A DNA stretch of 64,000 nt from an uncultured Lachnospiraceae bacterium (GTDB lineage Bacteria > Bacillota > Clostridia > Lachnospirales > Lachnospiraceae), in contig CAMUMG010000003.1 in assembly GCA_947089905.1 (NCBI GenBank), forward strand, positions 124,001 to 188,000, given 5' to 3'. Of this stretch, positions 45,249-55,207 are shown in pieces (the first letter of the stretch is position 1; each line of letters begins with the position of its first letter). The notes below the pieces were generated by a model. It was not told the origin of the DNA. It saw only the letters and a program-made list of their open reading frames with translations, and searched no databases. Both the position numbers and the translations under genes were made by a program.

Positions 45249-47984
45249 ATGAATTTCCAAAAACAAAAAAAGTTTGCGGCTATCTATGCACTTTTTTTAA
45301 GCTTTGTGCTGATATTCTCCCTAATTCAGCCAATCTTTGTTTCTGCCGCATCAGACACTACTTTAGTCATTCACTATCATCGATTTGATGAAGCTTATGA
45401 CGGCTGGAATTTTTGGCTTTGGCCCGAAGGTGGCGAGGGTGCTGGATATCCATTGACTGGAACAGATGATTATGGTTCTTATGCAGAAGTTACTTTTTCT
45501 GGCTCACCTGCAACAGTAGGAATTATTGTACGATTAAATGAATGGGAAAAGAAAGATTTTGATGCAGATCGTTTTATCGATATGAGTAAGGCAGTTGATG
45601 GAACTGTTCATGTTTATCTATTACAGGGAAATGGAACTATTTATTATGATAAAAGCCAGGTCGATCTTTCTGCACAGTTTTTAAGTGCAACTTTTCCAAC
45701 TGCGAAAGAAATTGAATTTACAGTAACAGTTCCTATCGATTCTTCTGCTGTGGATGAAGTAAGCCATTATCGAGTAACCGACGAGAAAGGAGTCGAATAT
45801 CCAATTATGAAAATTTGGTCGAAAGATGGAGGACAGACTGCTACAGCCTCTGTTATTTTAGAAGAAAAAGTTGATCTAGGGCATACCTTTACGCTGGAAC
45901 GTGACGGTTATGGTAGCATTTTAGTAGATGTAGGAAATGCGTTTTCTACTTCAGATTTTGAAGAAGCCTATACGTATCAAGGCAACGATTTAGGAGCAGT
46001 TTATACAAAAGAATCCACTTCATTTCGTGTTTGGGCTCCAACTGCTTCACAGGTATCTTTAAACCTATATGCCGAAGGGCTTGGTGGCGAAAAGCTTTCT
46101 GAAACACCAATGACAAAAGATGTGAATGGTACTTGGACTGTTTCTGTATCTGGAGACTTGAATGGAAAATATTATACGTATACTGCCGTAACTTCATTGG
46201 GTACGAATGAAGCTGTTGATCCCTATGCCCGATCTACTGGTGCAAATGGTCAGCGTGGTATGATTTTAGATCTTACTTCTACAAATCCAGATGGATGGGA
46301 TAAAGACAAAAAACCAGAATTTCTTCAGATGACAGATGCAGTAATCTATGAACTTCATGTAAGGGATCTTTCCTCCAATTCCTCCTCTGGTATCTCTAAT
46401 ACTGGAAAGTTTTTAGAGTTTACGGAAACAGGAACGAAAAATGCAGATGGACTTTCTACTGGAATTGATCATTTAAAAGAGCTAGGAATTACCCATTTGC
46501 ATCTCTTACCAAGTTTCGATTATGCTTCTGTTGATGAAACCAAGTTAGATACACCACAATTTAACTGGGGATATGATCCTCAAAACTATAACAGTCCTGA
46601 AGGCTCTTATTCTACCGATCCTTATCATGGTGAAGTACGTGTAAAAGAGATGAAGCAAGCCGTACAATCTCTCCATAAAAATGGAATTCGTGTCGTTATG
46701 GATGTTGTGTATAATCATACAGCAGCAACGGTTGACTCTAATTTTAATAAACTTGTTCCAAACTATTATTACCGTAAAGATGGAAGTGTATTTTCAAATG
46801 CTTCTGGCTGTGGAAATGAAACTGCTTCTGATCACTCTATGGTTCGCAAATTTATTGTAGATTCTGTTGTATATTGGGCAAAAGAATATCATATTGATGG
46901 ATTCCGCTTTGACTTAATGGCAGTTCATGATATTGAAACGATGAATGCAGTTCGTGCAGCTTTAAATGAAGTAGATCCTAGTATCTTAATTTATGGTGAA
47001 GGCTGGACAGGAGGAACTAGTACACTTCCAGAAAGCAATCAGTCTTTAAAGAAAAATATTTCTTTTATTGATGGAGTTGCTGCCTTTTCTGATGATCTTA
47101 GAGATGGCATTAAAGGAAGTGTATTTGAAGCTATGGAAACAGGATTTGTCAGTGGAAGCACTGGTTTAGAAGAAAGTATTAAATTTGGTATTGTCGCTTC
47201 TACTAACCACCCACAGATAAATTATAGTCTGGTCAATTATTCCGATACTTATTGGGCAAAGAGTCCATCTCAATGTATTAACTATGCCTCTGCTCACGAT
47301 AATTTAACTCTTTGGGATAAACTTGCTACTTCTAATAGTCAAGATTCCGAGGCAGATCGAATAGCAATGAATAAACTTTCTGCTTCCATTGTCCTTACCT
47401 CACAGGGAATTCCATTCTTTCAGGCAGGAGAAGAACTACTTCGTTCTAAAGTAAAAGAAGATGGTACATTTGATGAAAACAGCTATCAGTCTTCTGACAT
47501 AGTCAATGGAATCAGATGGGAAAACAAAACGACATATCAAGATGTATTTGAATATTATAAAGGTCTGATCGCTTTCCGAAAAGCACATCCATCTCTTCGT
47601 ATGACAACAACAGAAGAGATCGCTTCCAATCTTATCTTTACCGAAAATACTCCTGCTAATACTGTAGCTTATCAGATTAGTGGAAAGCCAAACAAAGAAA
47701 GTGCAGAGGGAATCTATGTGATTCACAATGCTAACCGCAATTCTGTTTCTATCGATCTTCCAAAAGGAAACTGGAATGTCTATGTAAATGGAGAAAAGGC
47801 AGGAACAAAGGTACTAGAAACAATTAAAAACGGTAAAGCAGAAGTTGCACCAATTTCAACGATGGTACTTGTTCAAGAAAGTTCTAATAGCTCCAAAACA
47901 GGAATCTTTGTTGCTATTGGTATCGTTGCTGTGGCTGCTGTAACTATTGGAGCATTTGCCACACGTAAAAAGACTGTTAAATAA
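45249..47984 (+). CDS. pulA: Secreted, membrane-anchored type I pullulanase
   Basis: Cleaves alpha-1,6 branches of pullulan, amylopectin and glycogen at the cell surface. Signal peptide (to about residue 33, VSAA), then a CBM41 starch-binding domain (LVIHYHRFDEAYDGWNFWLW), a CBM48-like domain (FRVWAPTASQVSLNLY), and the GH13 barrel with the type I signature region YDPQNYNSPEG. Region I is VVMDVVYNH; the nucleophile Asp555 is in GFRFDLMA and acid/base Glu584 in YGEGW. A C-terminal domain ends in one membrane helix and a positive tail (GIVAVAAVTIGAFATRKK), so it stays attached. No LPXTG motif. 911 residues, complete; ATG behind AGGAGGAGG. Confidence 0.95.
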   Translation: MNFQKQKKFAAIYALFLSFVLIFSLIQPIFVSAASDTTLVIHYHRFDEAYDGWNFWLWPEGGEGAGYPLTGTDDYGSYAEVTFSGSPATVGIIVRLNEWEKKDFDADRFIDMSKAVDGTVHVYLLQGNGTIYYDKSQVDLSAQFLSATFPTAKEIEFTVTVPIDSSAVDEVSHYRVTDEKGVEYPIMKIWSKDGGQTATASVILEEKVDLGHTFTLERDGYGSILVDVGNAFSTSDFEEAYTYQGNDLGAVYTKESTSFRVWAPTASQVSLNLYAEGLGGEKLSETPMTKDVNGTWTVSVSGDLNGKYYTYTAVTSLGTNEAVDPYARSTGANGQRGMILDLTSTNPDGWDKDKKPEFLQMTDAVIYELHVRDLSSNSSSGISNTGKFLEFTETGTKNADGLSTGIDHLKELGITHLHLLPSFDYASVDETKLDTPQFNWGYDPQNYNSPEGSYSTDPYHGEVRVKEMKQAVQSLHKNGIRVVMDVVYNHTAATVDSNFNKLVPNYYYRKDGSVFSNASGCGNETASDHSMVRKFIVDSVVYWAKEYHIDGFRFDLMAVHDIETMNAVRAALNEVDPSILIYGEGWTGGTSTLPESNQSLKKNISFIDGVAAFSDDLRDGIKGSVFEAMETGFVSGSTGLEESIKFGIVASTNHPQINYSLVNYSDTYWAKSPSQCINYASAHDNLTLWDKLATSNSQDSEADRIAMNKLSASIVLTSQGIPFFQAGEELLRSKVKEDGTFDENSYQSSDIVNGIRWENKTTYQDVFEYYKGLIAFRKAHPSLRMTTTEEIASNLIFTENTPANTVAYQISGKPNKESAEGIYVIHNANRNSVSIDLPKGNWNVYVNGEKAGTKVLETIKNGKAEVAPISTMVLVQESSNSSKTGIFVAIGIVAVAAVTIGAFATRKKTVK

Positions 47985-48028
47985 AATAAAAAGGTTGCTG
48001 TAATATACTTACAGCAACCTTTTTATTT
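47984..48028. terminator. Bidirectional terminator
   Basis: Perfect 20-bp stem (47984-48003 with 48009-48028), 5-nt loop, A-run and T-run at the base. Its ends touch the stop codons of both converging genes. Confidence 0.9.
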
Positions 48029-48941
48029 ACTTACGATAAATTCCTCCTCTTTCTACTAAATACCCTTCTCTTACTCCATAACCACTTACTATTACTTCTG
48101 TCACATTATATTTTTTTACAATCAGCCAAAGTATCGTAAGTCCTGGTAATATAGTGTGAATTCTGTCTGGACAGACCTTTAAAATAACCTTCCACTTTCC
48201 TTCCTTTTTATCACTTAACATGGTATATAATTCACTTACTTCTTCTCCTGATATAATCTGGTTTGTGCTTTCTTTATGATAGATATAATTACACAACTTT
48301 AACAGAGCTCGAATTGTACCTCCTACTCCACAGATCTTTTGACGTTTTTCTGGTCGAAATGCTCCAAGTGTCTGTTCAATCTCATCTGCTGCAACTATTC
48401 GCATATTCTCTAACTCTTCTTTTTTAGGCAGAATTTTTTTTACATAGTTTGTATAAAGACTAAGTGAACCGATTGGTACACTGACTGCCATCACAGGACT
48501 TTTTTTATAAAATGGAACTAATTCTGTACTTCCGCCACCAATATCTACTAAAAGTCCATCTTTTAATTCTACTGTGTGCATTGCTCCAATAAAATCTAGT
48601 CTTGCCTCTTCCTCTCCAGAGATGACTTCAACTAAATATCCTGTTTGTTGTTCTATCACACTGACTGCCTCTTGTGTATTGCTGATATTTCGAAGGGAAG
48701 CAGTTGCAAAAATAAAAGTCTTTTCTACTCCCAAACTATCTACAATATTCTTAAATCCATTTAATACTTCACAAGCTGTTTTAATTCCAGAATCACTTAG
48801 TCTTTGGTCTTCTACATAACTGGCAAGTCCCACCATTTCTTTTTTATGAATCATAATGCGAAATTGTTGTGCTTCACACTGATAAATACTAAGTCGCATT
48901 GTATTTGAACCAATATCAATGATTCCCCATGTCTTTTTCAT
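48027..48941 (-). CDS. ppx: Ppx/GppA family phosphatase (exopolyphosphatase)
   Basis: Likely removes terminal phosphates from polyphosphate or hydrolyses pppGpp. An ASKHA-type ATPase fold with phosphate loops IDIGSNTMRLSIY (near residue 9) and DIGGGSTELV (near 141), plus the SGEEEARL motif. About 304 residues, i.e. the short two-domain form. It begins inside the 3' end of ppk (26-base overlap). I prefer the ATG at 48941, nine bases behind GGAGG, over the one at 48947. Confidence 0.92.
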   Translation of the reverse strand: MKKTWGIIDIGSNTMRLSIYQCEAQQFRIMIHKKEMVGLASYVEDQRLSDSGIKTACEVLNGFKNIVDSLGVEKTFIFATASLRNISNTQEAVSVIEQQTGYLVEVISGEEEARLDFIGAMHTVELKDGLLVDIGGGSTELVPFYKKSPVMAVSVPIGSLSLYTNYVKKILPKKEELENMRIVAADEIEQTLGAFRPEKRQKICGVGGTIRALLKLCNYIYHKESTNQIISGEEVSELYTMLSDKKEGKWKVILKVCPDRIHTILPGLTILWLIVKKYNVTEVIVSGYGVREGYLVERGGIYRK

Positions 48942-50991
48942 AGACATCTCCCTCCTTTATAAAAGTTTCCTGTGCATTTATTAGAATTTTTCCCCTTTTA
49001 TCTATCTTTTCATACATACCATTTCCTTTTAAAATGTGTGCTTTCACTGTATCTTCAAGTTGAATCTGTAAAATATGCAGAACCTTTTGTTTAATCTGTT
49101 CATCTTCTATTGGAAATAAAATTTCTACTCGTTTATCTAAGTTTCGTGGCATCCAATCAGCACTTCCCATATAAATGTCTTCTATACCATCATGATAAAA
49201 ATAATAAATCCTGCTGTGCTCTAAAAATGTTCCAACAATAGAACGTACCGTAATATTGTCATGTGTCTGTGGTAATCCTGTTTTTATACAACATATTCCA
49301 CGAACAATGAGATCTATTTTTACTCCCGCCTCAGCTGCCTCATAGAGTTTTTTCATAATTTCTTTATCACACAAGGAGTTCATTTTGGCAATAATTCTAG
49401 CTGTTCTTCCCTCTTTTGCTGCTAACTGCTCCCGTTCAATAAAACTTAAAAAACGTTTTCTCATCCAAAGAGGGGCTAAAATCAGCCGATTCCATCGTTT
49501 TGGTTCAGAATATCCAGAAAGCATATTAAAGACTGCACTGGCATCTTCTCCTATTGCCTCTGAACATGTAAAAAGTCCCATATCTGTATAAAGTCTAGCA
49601 GTCGCATCATTATAATTTCCTGTTCCCAAATGGACATAACGGCAGATTCCTTCCTCTTCTTTTCGTACAACCAATGTAATTTTACAGTGAGTTTTTAAAC
49701 CTACTAACCCATAAATGACATGACACCCTGCTTTCTCTAACATTTTAGCCCATAAAATATTATTTTCTTCATCAAATCTGGCTTTTAACTCTACTAAAAC
49801 TGTCACTTGTTTTCCATTTTCTGCAGCTTGGGCTAATGCTTTTACAATCGGTGAATTTCCGCTGACTCGGTATAGTGTCTGTTTAATTGCCAAAACTTTT
49901 TCATCACAGGCAGCATTTCTAATAAACTCTACAACTGGTTCAAAAGACTGATATGGATGATGTAGTAAAATATCCTTTTTCTGAATTACTTCAAAAATAT
50001 CCCTATCGGCTAACTCTAAAACTGGGTTGGGTTCAAAAACAGGATTTTTTAAAGTTTCTTTTTCTGTTAATCCATATAATTTCATTAAAAATCTCAGATC
50101 CATTGGCCCATTTATCATATAAAGATCTGGTTCCTTAATTGCAAATTCTTTTCTTAAAATCGAAAGAAGTCTTTTGTCCGCCCCTTCTTCTATTTCGAGT
50201 CTAAGCACTTCTCCCCACTGTCTACGTTTTAATTTCTTTTGAATTTCTTTAAGCAGATCTTCTGCATCCTCTTCATCTATTGTTAAATCTGCATTTCGCA
50301 TAATTCGATACGTTGCGGAACAAATTACATCATAATTTAAAAATAGTTTATCTAAATTTCTTTCAATCAGTTCTTCTAATAATAAAATTTTAATATTTTC
50401 TTGTGTATTTTCTAAAAAGAAAAGTCTTGGTATAACTGCTGGAACTTGTACAGTTGCAAACGCAACCTCTTTTTTATTTTCTTTTTTTGCAATTAAAGCA
50501 GCAATATTAATGGTATTATTTCGTATTAAAGGAAATGGTCTGGAAGAATCCACTGCCATTGGAGTAAGTACAGGATAAACCATCTCTTTAAAATATTGAT
50601 CTGCTACTTCTGCCTGTTGCTTTGACAGTTTTTCATGTGTTTTTATTATGTGGATTTTGTTGCCCTTTAATGCTGTTAAGAGTGAATGATTATAAAGAGA
50701 ATACTGTTCCTTTACTAAGTGATGTACCATTTGACTAATCTCATCTAATTGTTGTTGTGCTGTTCTTCCAGAAATATCTTTCTTTTTATAATTAGCATGT
50801 ACCATATCTTTTAAAGAGGCAATCCGAATCATGAAAAATTCGTCTAAATTAGAGGCAGAAATACTCAAAAACTTTAGGCGTTCTAATAGTGGTAAGGTTC
50901 GATCCTTTGCTTCTTCAAAAACTCTTTGATTAAATAAAAGCCAACTTAATTCTCGATTATAAAAATCATCCTTCCAATCCTTTTGTGTCAT
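48916..50991 (-). CDS. ppk1: Polyphosphate kinase
   Basis: Reversibly polymerises the gamma phosphate of ATP into polyphosphate. 691 residues with the four PPK1 domains. N-terminal NRELSWLLFNQRVFEEA, the HHPYQSFEPVVEF segment, the active-site HxK motif in KTHCKITLV, and the second phospholipase-D-like HSRIYYF. Genes for two Ppx-type phosphatases flank it on both sides in the same orientation, so synthesis and breakdown of polyphosphate are encoded together. Confidence 0.96.
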   Translation of the reverse strand: MTQKDWKDDFYNRELSWLLFNQRVFEEAKDRTLPLLERLKFLSISASNLDEFFMIRIASLKDMVHANYKKKDISGRTAQQQLDEISQMVHHLVKEQYSLYNHSLLTALKGNKIHIIKTHEKLSKQQAEVADQYFKEMVYPVLTPMAVDSSRPFPLIRNNTINIAALIAKKENKKEVAFATVQVPAVIPRLFFLENTQENIKILLLEELIERNLDKLFLNYDVICSATYRIMRNADLTIDEEDAEDLLKEIQKKLKRRQWGEVLRLEIEEGADKRLLSILRKEFAIKEPDLYMINGPMDLRFLMKLYGLTEKETLKNPVFEPNPVLELADRDIFEVIQKKDILLHHPYQSFEPVVEFIRNAACDEKVLAIKQTLYRVSGNSPIVKALAQAAENGKQVTVLVELKARFDEENNILWAKMLEKAGCHVIYGLVGLKTHCKITLVVRKEEEGICRYVHLGTGNYNDATARLYTDMGLFTCSEAIGEDASAVFNMLSGYSEPKRWNRLILAPLWMRKRFLSFIEREQLAAKEGRTARIIAKMNSLCDKEIMKKLYEAAEAGVKIDLIVRGICCIKTGLPQTHDNITVRSIVGTFLEHSRIYYFYHDGIEDIYMGSADWMPRNLDKRVEILFPIEDEQIKQKVLHILQIQLEDTVKAHILKGNGMYEKIDKRGKILINAQETFIKEGDVYEKDMGNH

Positions 50992-51078
50992 TTTTACCTA
51001 CATTTCTGCGTGGCTTTTTGTATAATCAAGTCTGTGGATGCCACACAGACACAAACCTGATTTTTATATATAATAAAT

Positions 51079-52602
51079 TTAATTATCATCTCTTTTCCAA
51101 ATCAAAACTGGCTTTAACTGATAGATCTCTTCAAATTGACCTGCTGCTTTATGAAATAAATTTCGTTCTAGTCGATAATCTTGTTTTGTCTTTACGGTTA
51201 GCTTCAATTCTGTCTTTTCTTGTTTTAATCGAATTTCAAGTACCTTTTGTCTATGACTTAAATCCATAAAATCTGCAATACTTAATAGGGCAGACAGCTT
51301 TCGAATTCGAATTCCATCATCCATAAATTCTTCTTCTAATTCCATATCAAATGTTCTTTCTATTTTTAATGCACTCTGGCGAATAATCTCAGCAACTATT
51401 TTCCTTTCTTTATGTGATAGTCCAATCACCTCAGAGGCTAAAATAATATTGTAGGTACATTCTGCTGCCTTTACAATACTTACAAACTTACCACAATCAT
51501 GTAAAATTACAGAAAGCTCTAATAAAAGACGATCCCGTTTGGTCAGACCATATTTCTTTTTTAATCCATCAAATAGTAAAATAGCTGTTTTTAAAACAAA
51601 ACTGCTATGATTTCGATCACACTGATAACGTTCTGCCATATCCCAAGCGGCATTTAAAATATCTTCTTCAAAATTATGGTCATTTTCTAATAACCCTTTT
51701 TCCTGCATATACTCATAACAAAGTCCGTCGTTTAAATCAATCTCTGGTATGATTACCTTTTTTGCCTGTGTCATTGTTAAAAAACTCTCATAAATGATAC
51801 TAGCTGCCTGTAATGTTTCTAAATTCTCTGCTCCTCCTAATCTTTGTTCTATCCATTCTTCCGATTTCTGTTTTAATTTATGACAACTCTCTAAAAATTC
51901 ACCACTTTTTAAAATACATAATCCATTCGCACTATCTTTGAAAAATGCTCTTGCTCCTTCTCCAAATAAGACAATCTGTCCAATCGAATTTCCCTTTAAA
52001 TAATATCGTTTAAACTCTCCAAGTCTATAATCCGCTAATTCTTTTATAAATTCTTCAAATTGCTCATATGTGTAATCATTTTTTTCTAGTTGCTCTTTTA
52101 ATCTTTTAGCAGAAAGGGGAATATTTTGTGTTATAAGTGGTTTTCCTGCCTGAAATAGTGACAGTTGTAAACTTCCACTTCCTGCCTCTAGGATAGCTGT
52201 TCCAGACTGAATTAATTCTGAAAATCCTTTGATATTTAATGCAATCGCCTTATACTCCAAAAATCTTTGCTCGGAATTACTTAATACTAATGGTTTTAAA
52301 CCTGTCTGAAGCCAAATTTGTTCTAAAATGATTGGAAGATTTTGTGCCTCTCTAACTGCTGTTGTTGCACAGATTCTTATACTATCTATAGGATATTCTT
52401 TTATTGTCTGTTGAAAACGCGAAAGTACCTCACAAAGTCTGCGAATCGTTGCATTTTGTAATCTTTTATAACGAAAAGTATCCTTTCCTAACTCTAAACG
52501 TTGCTTTGCACAACATAATTCCTTTCTTACATTCTTCTTTATCTCAAATAACTTTAATTCCATCTCATAAGATTCAATACAAATTGCCGCTAAAATCTTC
52601 AT
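51079..52602 (-). CDS. Ppx/GppA phosphatase fused to HD domain
   Basis: 507 residues: the N-terminal Ppx/GppA ASKHA fold (1-300) is divergent (the second phosphate loop reads EAGSGSLQLSLF instead of D-x-GGGSTE), and the C-terminal HD domain (about 310-500) retains HDCGKF. Such two-part proteins act on polyphosphate or guanosine phosphates in other bacteria. The weak loop suggests altered or lost activity of the first part. Start overlaps the metH stop by 4 bases. In the gap before ppk (50992-51078), a small CACAGAC/GTCTGTG hairpin lies near 51030-51050. Confidence 0.85.
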   Translation of the reverse strand: MKILAAICIESYEMELKLFEIKKNVRKELCCAKQRLELGKDTFRYKRLQNATIRRLCEVLSRFQQTIKEYPIDSIRICATTAVREAQNLPIILEQIWLQTGLKPLVLSNSEQRFLEYKAIALNIKGFSELIQSGTAILEAGSGSLQLSLFQAGKPLITQNIPLSAKRLKEQLEKNDYTYEQFEEFIKELADYRLGEFKRYYLKGNSIGQIVLFGEGARAFFKDSANGLCILKSGEFLESCHKLKQKSEEWIEQRLGGAENLETLQAASIIYESFLTMTQAKKVIIPEIDLNDGLCYEYMQEKGLLENDHNFEEDILNAAWDMAERYQCDRNHSSFVLKTAILLFDGLKKKYGLTKRDRLLLELSVILHDCGKFVSIVKAAECTYNIILASEVIGLSHKERKIVAEIIRQSALKIERTFDMELEEEFMDDGIRIRKLSALLSIADFMDLSHRQKVLEIRLKQEKTELKLTVKTKQDYRLERNLFHKAAGQFEEIYQLKPVLIWKRDDN

Positions 52603-55070
52603 AAAAGGCTATTTTTTCCCTCCTGTACTAAACGTTTTGCAACGACTACTGCTTCTTTGGCATCTTTTGAATACCCATCCGCCCCAATTTCCTTACAATA
52701 ACTTTGTGTAATCACTGCACCCCCAATCATAACTTTTGCTCTTAGTCCTGCTTCCCTTTTCAATCGCACAACTTCTTTCATTTCTAACATTGTCGTTGTC
52801 ATCAGTGCAGAAAGGGCAATAATATCCGCATCTTCTTTTTTAGCCGTTTCTATAATCTCCTCTGATGGTACATCTTTTCCTAAGTCAATAACATGAAATC
52901 CATAATTTTTTAGCATCAATGCCACTAAATTTTTTCCGATATCATGGATATCCCCTGCTACGGTTGCAATGACTACTGTACCAGAATCAGAGGAGTCTTG
53001 CCTTTCTTTTAATAGAGGTTCTAGCCTTTCTAGTGCAATCTTCATCGTTTCTGCTGAGGAAATTAATTGAGGAAGAAAATAGATTCCCTTTTCAAATAAT
53101 TTCCCTGTTTCATTGATAGCTGGAATAAGTTTCTCATCTAAAATTTCTTTTGCAGAAATATTTTTGGATAACTCTTCTTCTACTAATTCCCTAATTTTTT
53201 TCCGTTTTCCTGTAAGAACTGCCTCAAAAATAGCAGAATTTACTTTAAGAGAACCCTCTTCTTTTTGTATAGGCTTTAGCTCTTTTTCGGAAACTGCACT
53301 GATAGGATTATTAGAAACTCTCGTAATATACCGTTGTGCTGCTTCTTCTTTTCCTTGAAGAACTTCTGCTGCTAATACAGTATGAACTAATAATTCCTGA
53401 CATGGATTTGAAATTGCCATATTAAGTCCTGCCTGTATTGCCATTGTTAAAAATACCGTATTAATCATGGCTCTCTCTGGCAGACCAAATGAAATATTAG
53501 AAAGACCACACACTGTTGCAAGTCCTAACTCTTCCCTACAGTATCGAATGGTTTCTATTGTTTCAAGTGCCGCTCTCGAATTTGCTCCTATTGTATTGAC
53601 TAATCCATCTACAACAATATCCTCTTTTTTTAGTCCCTTCGCTTTTGCCTCTTTGATAATCGTATGGATAATCTCCTTTTTCTCCTTTAAATCTTTTGGA
53701 AGTCCTGTATCCGAAAGAGGAAGCAAAATAAACATTGCTCCATATTTTTTAGCAGTTGAAAGCAGTTTTTGCATCTTTTCTTTTTCCATTGAAATAGAAT
53801 TAATTAATGCTCTTCCCGGATATATTCGAAGAGCTGCCTCTATAATATCTGTATGACTAGAATCAATAGAAAGTGGAAGATCGGAAACTGCCATCACTTC
53901 TTGTATTGCACAAAGCATCATTTCTTTTTCATCTATTCCGTTCATTCCCATATTCAAATCTAAAATTCCTGCCCCTGCTTTTGTCTGCTCTTGTGCCATA
54001 GTCGTAACTAAATCAAACTTTCCCTCTTTTAATTCCTGTTGTAAAGCCTTCTTTCCCGTTGGATTGATTCTCTCTCCAATAATTTGGAATGTACCGTCTA
54101 ATGGTAAAAAAAGTGTTGTTCTTTCTGTTGTCAATGCTCGAACTGATTTTTTTTCTATGGCAGGCACATCAAATTCTTTTGTTATTTCTTTTAAATGGTG
54201 GATATGTTCTGGAGTCGTCCCACAACATCCTCCTAAAATTCCCGCTCCTGCTATAATTAACTCTTTAGATTTTTGTGCAAATTCCTCTGCTCCCATTTCA
54301 TATATTGCCTGTTTACCACAAAGTTTTGGAAGTCCTGCATTTGGTTTTGCAATTAAAGGAATTCCTGCATACTGCTTCATTTCTGATATAATTTCAACCA
54401 TATCTTCTGGTCCTGTAGAACAGTTTATACCAACTGCTGCTGCTCCCATTGCCTCTAATACAATAATAGCCGTTTTCGGATCTGTTCCATAGAGTGTTCT
54501 TTTATCTTGATTAAATGTCAAAGTAATCATTACTGGAAGATCACAACTTTCTTTTGCTGCGAGAAGAGCAGCACGACATTCTTGTAAACTCATCATGGTT
54601 TCTACTACTAATAGATCCACGCCTGCCTTAACTAAACTTTGGATTTGTTCTTTATATACCTCTATCAGTTCTTCAAACTGCAAAGTTCCCATAGGGGCAA
54701 GCTGTTTTCCTGTCATAGTAAGATCCCCAGCGAGATAAACTTTACGCTCTACAGATGTTTCTTCATAAAATCGCTTTACTGCCTCCTTAGAAAGGGCAAC
54801 TAGTTTCTGATTTAGCTGTGCAGCCTGTCCCTCTAGTCCATATTCGGCTAATTTTAATCGATTGCCTGAAAAGGTAGGTGTATATAAAATATCTGTACCT
54901 GCTTTTAAATAGTTTATTTGAAGATTGATTAAAATGTTTGGATGTTCTAAAATCCATAATTCTGGACAGACTCCTGAAGGCATCCCATTTAAAAATAAAT
55001 TACTTCCTGTTGCCCCATCTAAAAGAATTATATTTTGCCTTGTCCATTTATCCCATTCCTGTCTTGTCAT
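52599..55070 (-). CDS. metH: B12-dependent methionine synthase lacking the reactivation domain
   Basis: Transfers a methyl group from methyltetrahydrofolate via cobalamin to homocysteine. Three modules: homocysteine-binding barrel (1-300, Cys ligands in GINCST and GGCCGTTP), pterin-binding barrel (about 320-590, GERINPTGKK), and cobalamin cap plus binding domain (620-823) with DIHDIGKNL, His709 being the cobalt ligand. It stops at 823 residues; the C-terminal AdoMet reactivation domain of the 1200-residue enzyme is absent, as in many anaerobes. Lies between the MTHFR fusion and ppx-HD genes in one probable operon. Confidence 0.93.
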   Translation of the reverse strand: MTRQEWDKWTRQNIILLDGATGSNLFLNGMPSGVCPELWILEHPNILINLQINYLKAGTDILYTPTFSGNRLKLAEYGLEGQAAQLNQKLVALSKEAVKRFYEETSVERKVYLAGDLTMTGKQLAPMGTLQFEELIEVYKEQIQSLVKAGVDLLVVETMMSLQECRAALLAAKESCDLPVMITLTFNQDKRTLYGTDPKTAIIVLEAMGAAAVGINCSTGPEDMVEIISEMKQYAGIPLIAKPNAGLPKLCGKQAIYEMGAEEFAQKSKELIIAGAGILGGCCGTTPEHIHHLKEITKEFDVPAIEKKSVRALTTERTTLFLPLDGTFQIIGERINPTGKKALQQELKEGKFDLVTTMAQEQTKAGAGILDLNMGMNGIDEKEMMLCAIQEVMAVSDLPLSIDSSHTDIIEAALRIYPGRALINSISMEKEKMQKLLSTAKKYGAMFILLPLSDTGLPKDLKEKKEIIHTIIKEAKAKGLKKEDIVVDGLVNTIGANSRAALETIETIRYCREELGLATVCGLSNISFGLPERAMINTVFLTMAIQAGLNMAISNPCQELLVHTVLAAEVLQGKEEAAQRYITRVSNNPISAVSEKELKPIQKEEGSLKVNSAIFEAVLTGKRKKIRELVEEELSKNISAKEILDEKLIPAINETGKLFEKGIYFLPQLISSAETMKIALERLEPLLKERQDSSDSGTVVIATVAGDIHDIGKNLVALMLKNYGFHVIDLGKDVPSEEIIETAKKEDADIIALSALMTTTMLEMKEVVRLKREAGLRAKVMIGGAVITQSYCKEIGADGYSKDAKEAVVVAKRLVQEGKNSLL

Positions 55071-55118
55071 TTTTTATCGTACCTTCCTGTGTTCTAAATT
55101 TCTTTCTTAGAATTGTTT

Positions 55119-55207
55119 CAATCCACTCGCGGCAGTTAAGAGCAAGACAATGATGTGGATTGCTTCATGGCAGTAGGGCATACCGCTTTCGCTGTGCCCG
55201 CTACTGC
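55119..55207. repeat. GC-rich double-hairpin element
   Basis: About 90 bases clearly richer in G+C than the surroundings. Hairpin A: CAATCCAC (55119-55126) with GTGGATTG (55155-55162). Hairpin B: GCAGTA+GGGCA (55170-55180) with TGCCC+TACTGC (55195-55199, 55202-55207). It covers the last 24 codons of the MTHFR fusion and its stop. Looks like an inserted repetitive element; no second copy in the window. Confidence 0.55.

Noticed and set aside
53467-54492. Plus-strand frames of 129 and 142 codons inside metH
   Set aside because: Antisense shadows of a fully conserved enzyme, without ribosome binding sites.
55116-55138. GTTTCAATCCACTC, similar to the end of type I CRISPR repeats
   Set aside because: Only one copy, no spacer periodicity and no cas genes; explained as part of the GC-rich hairpin element.
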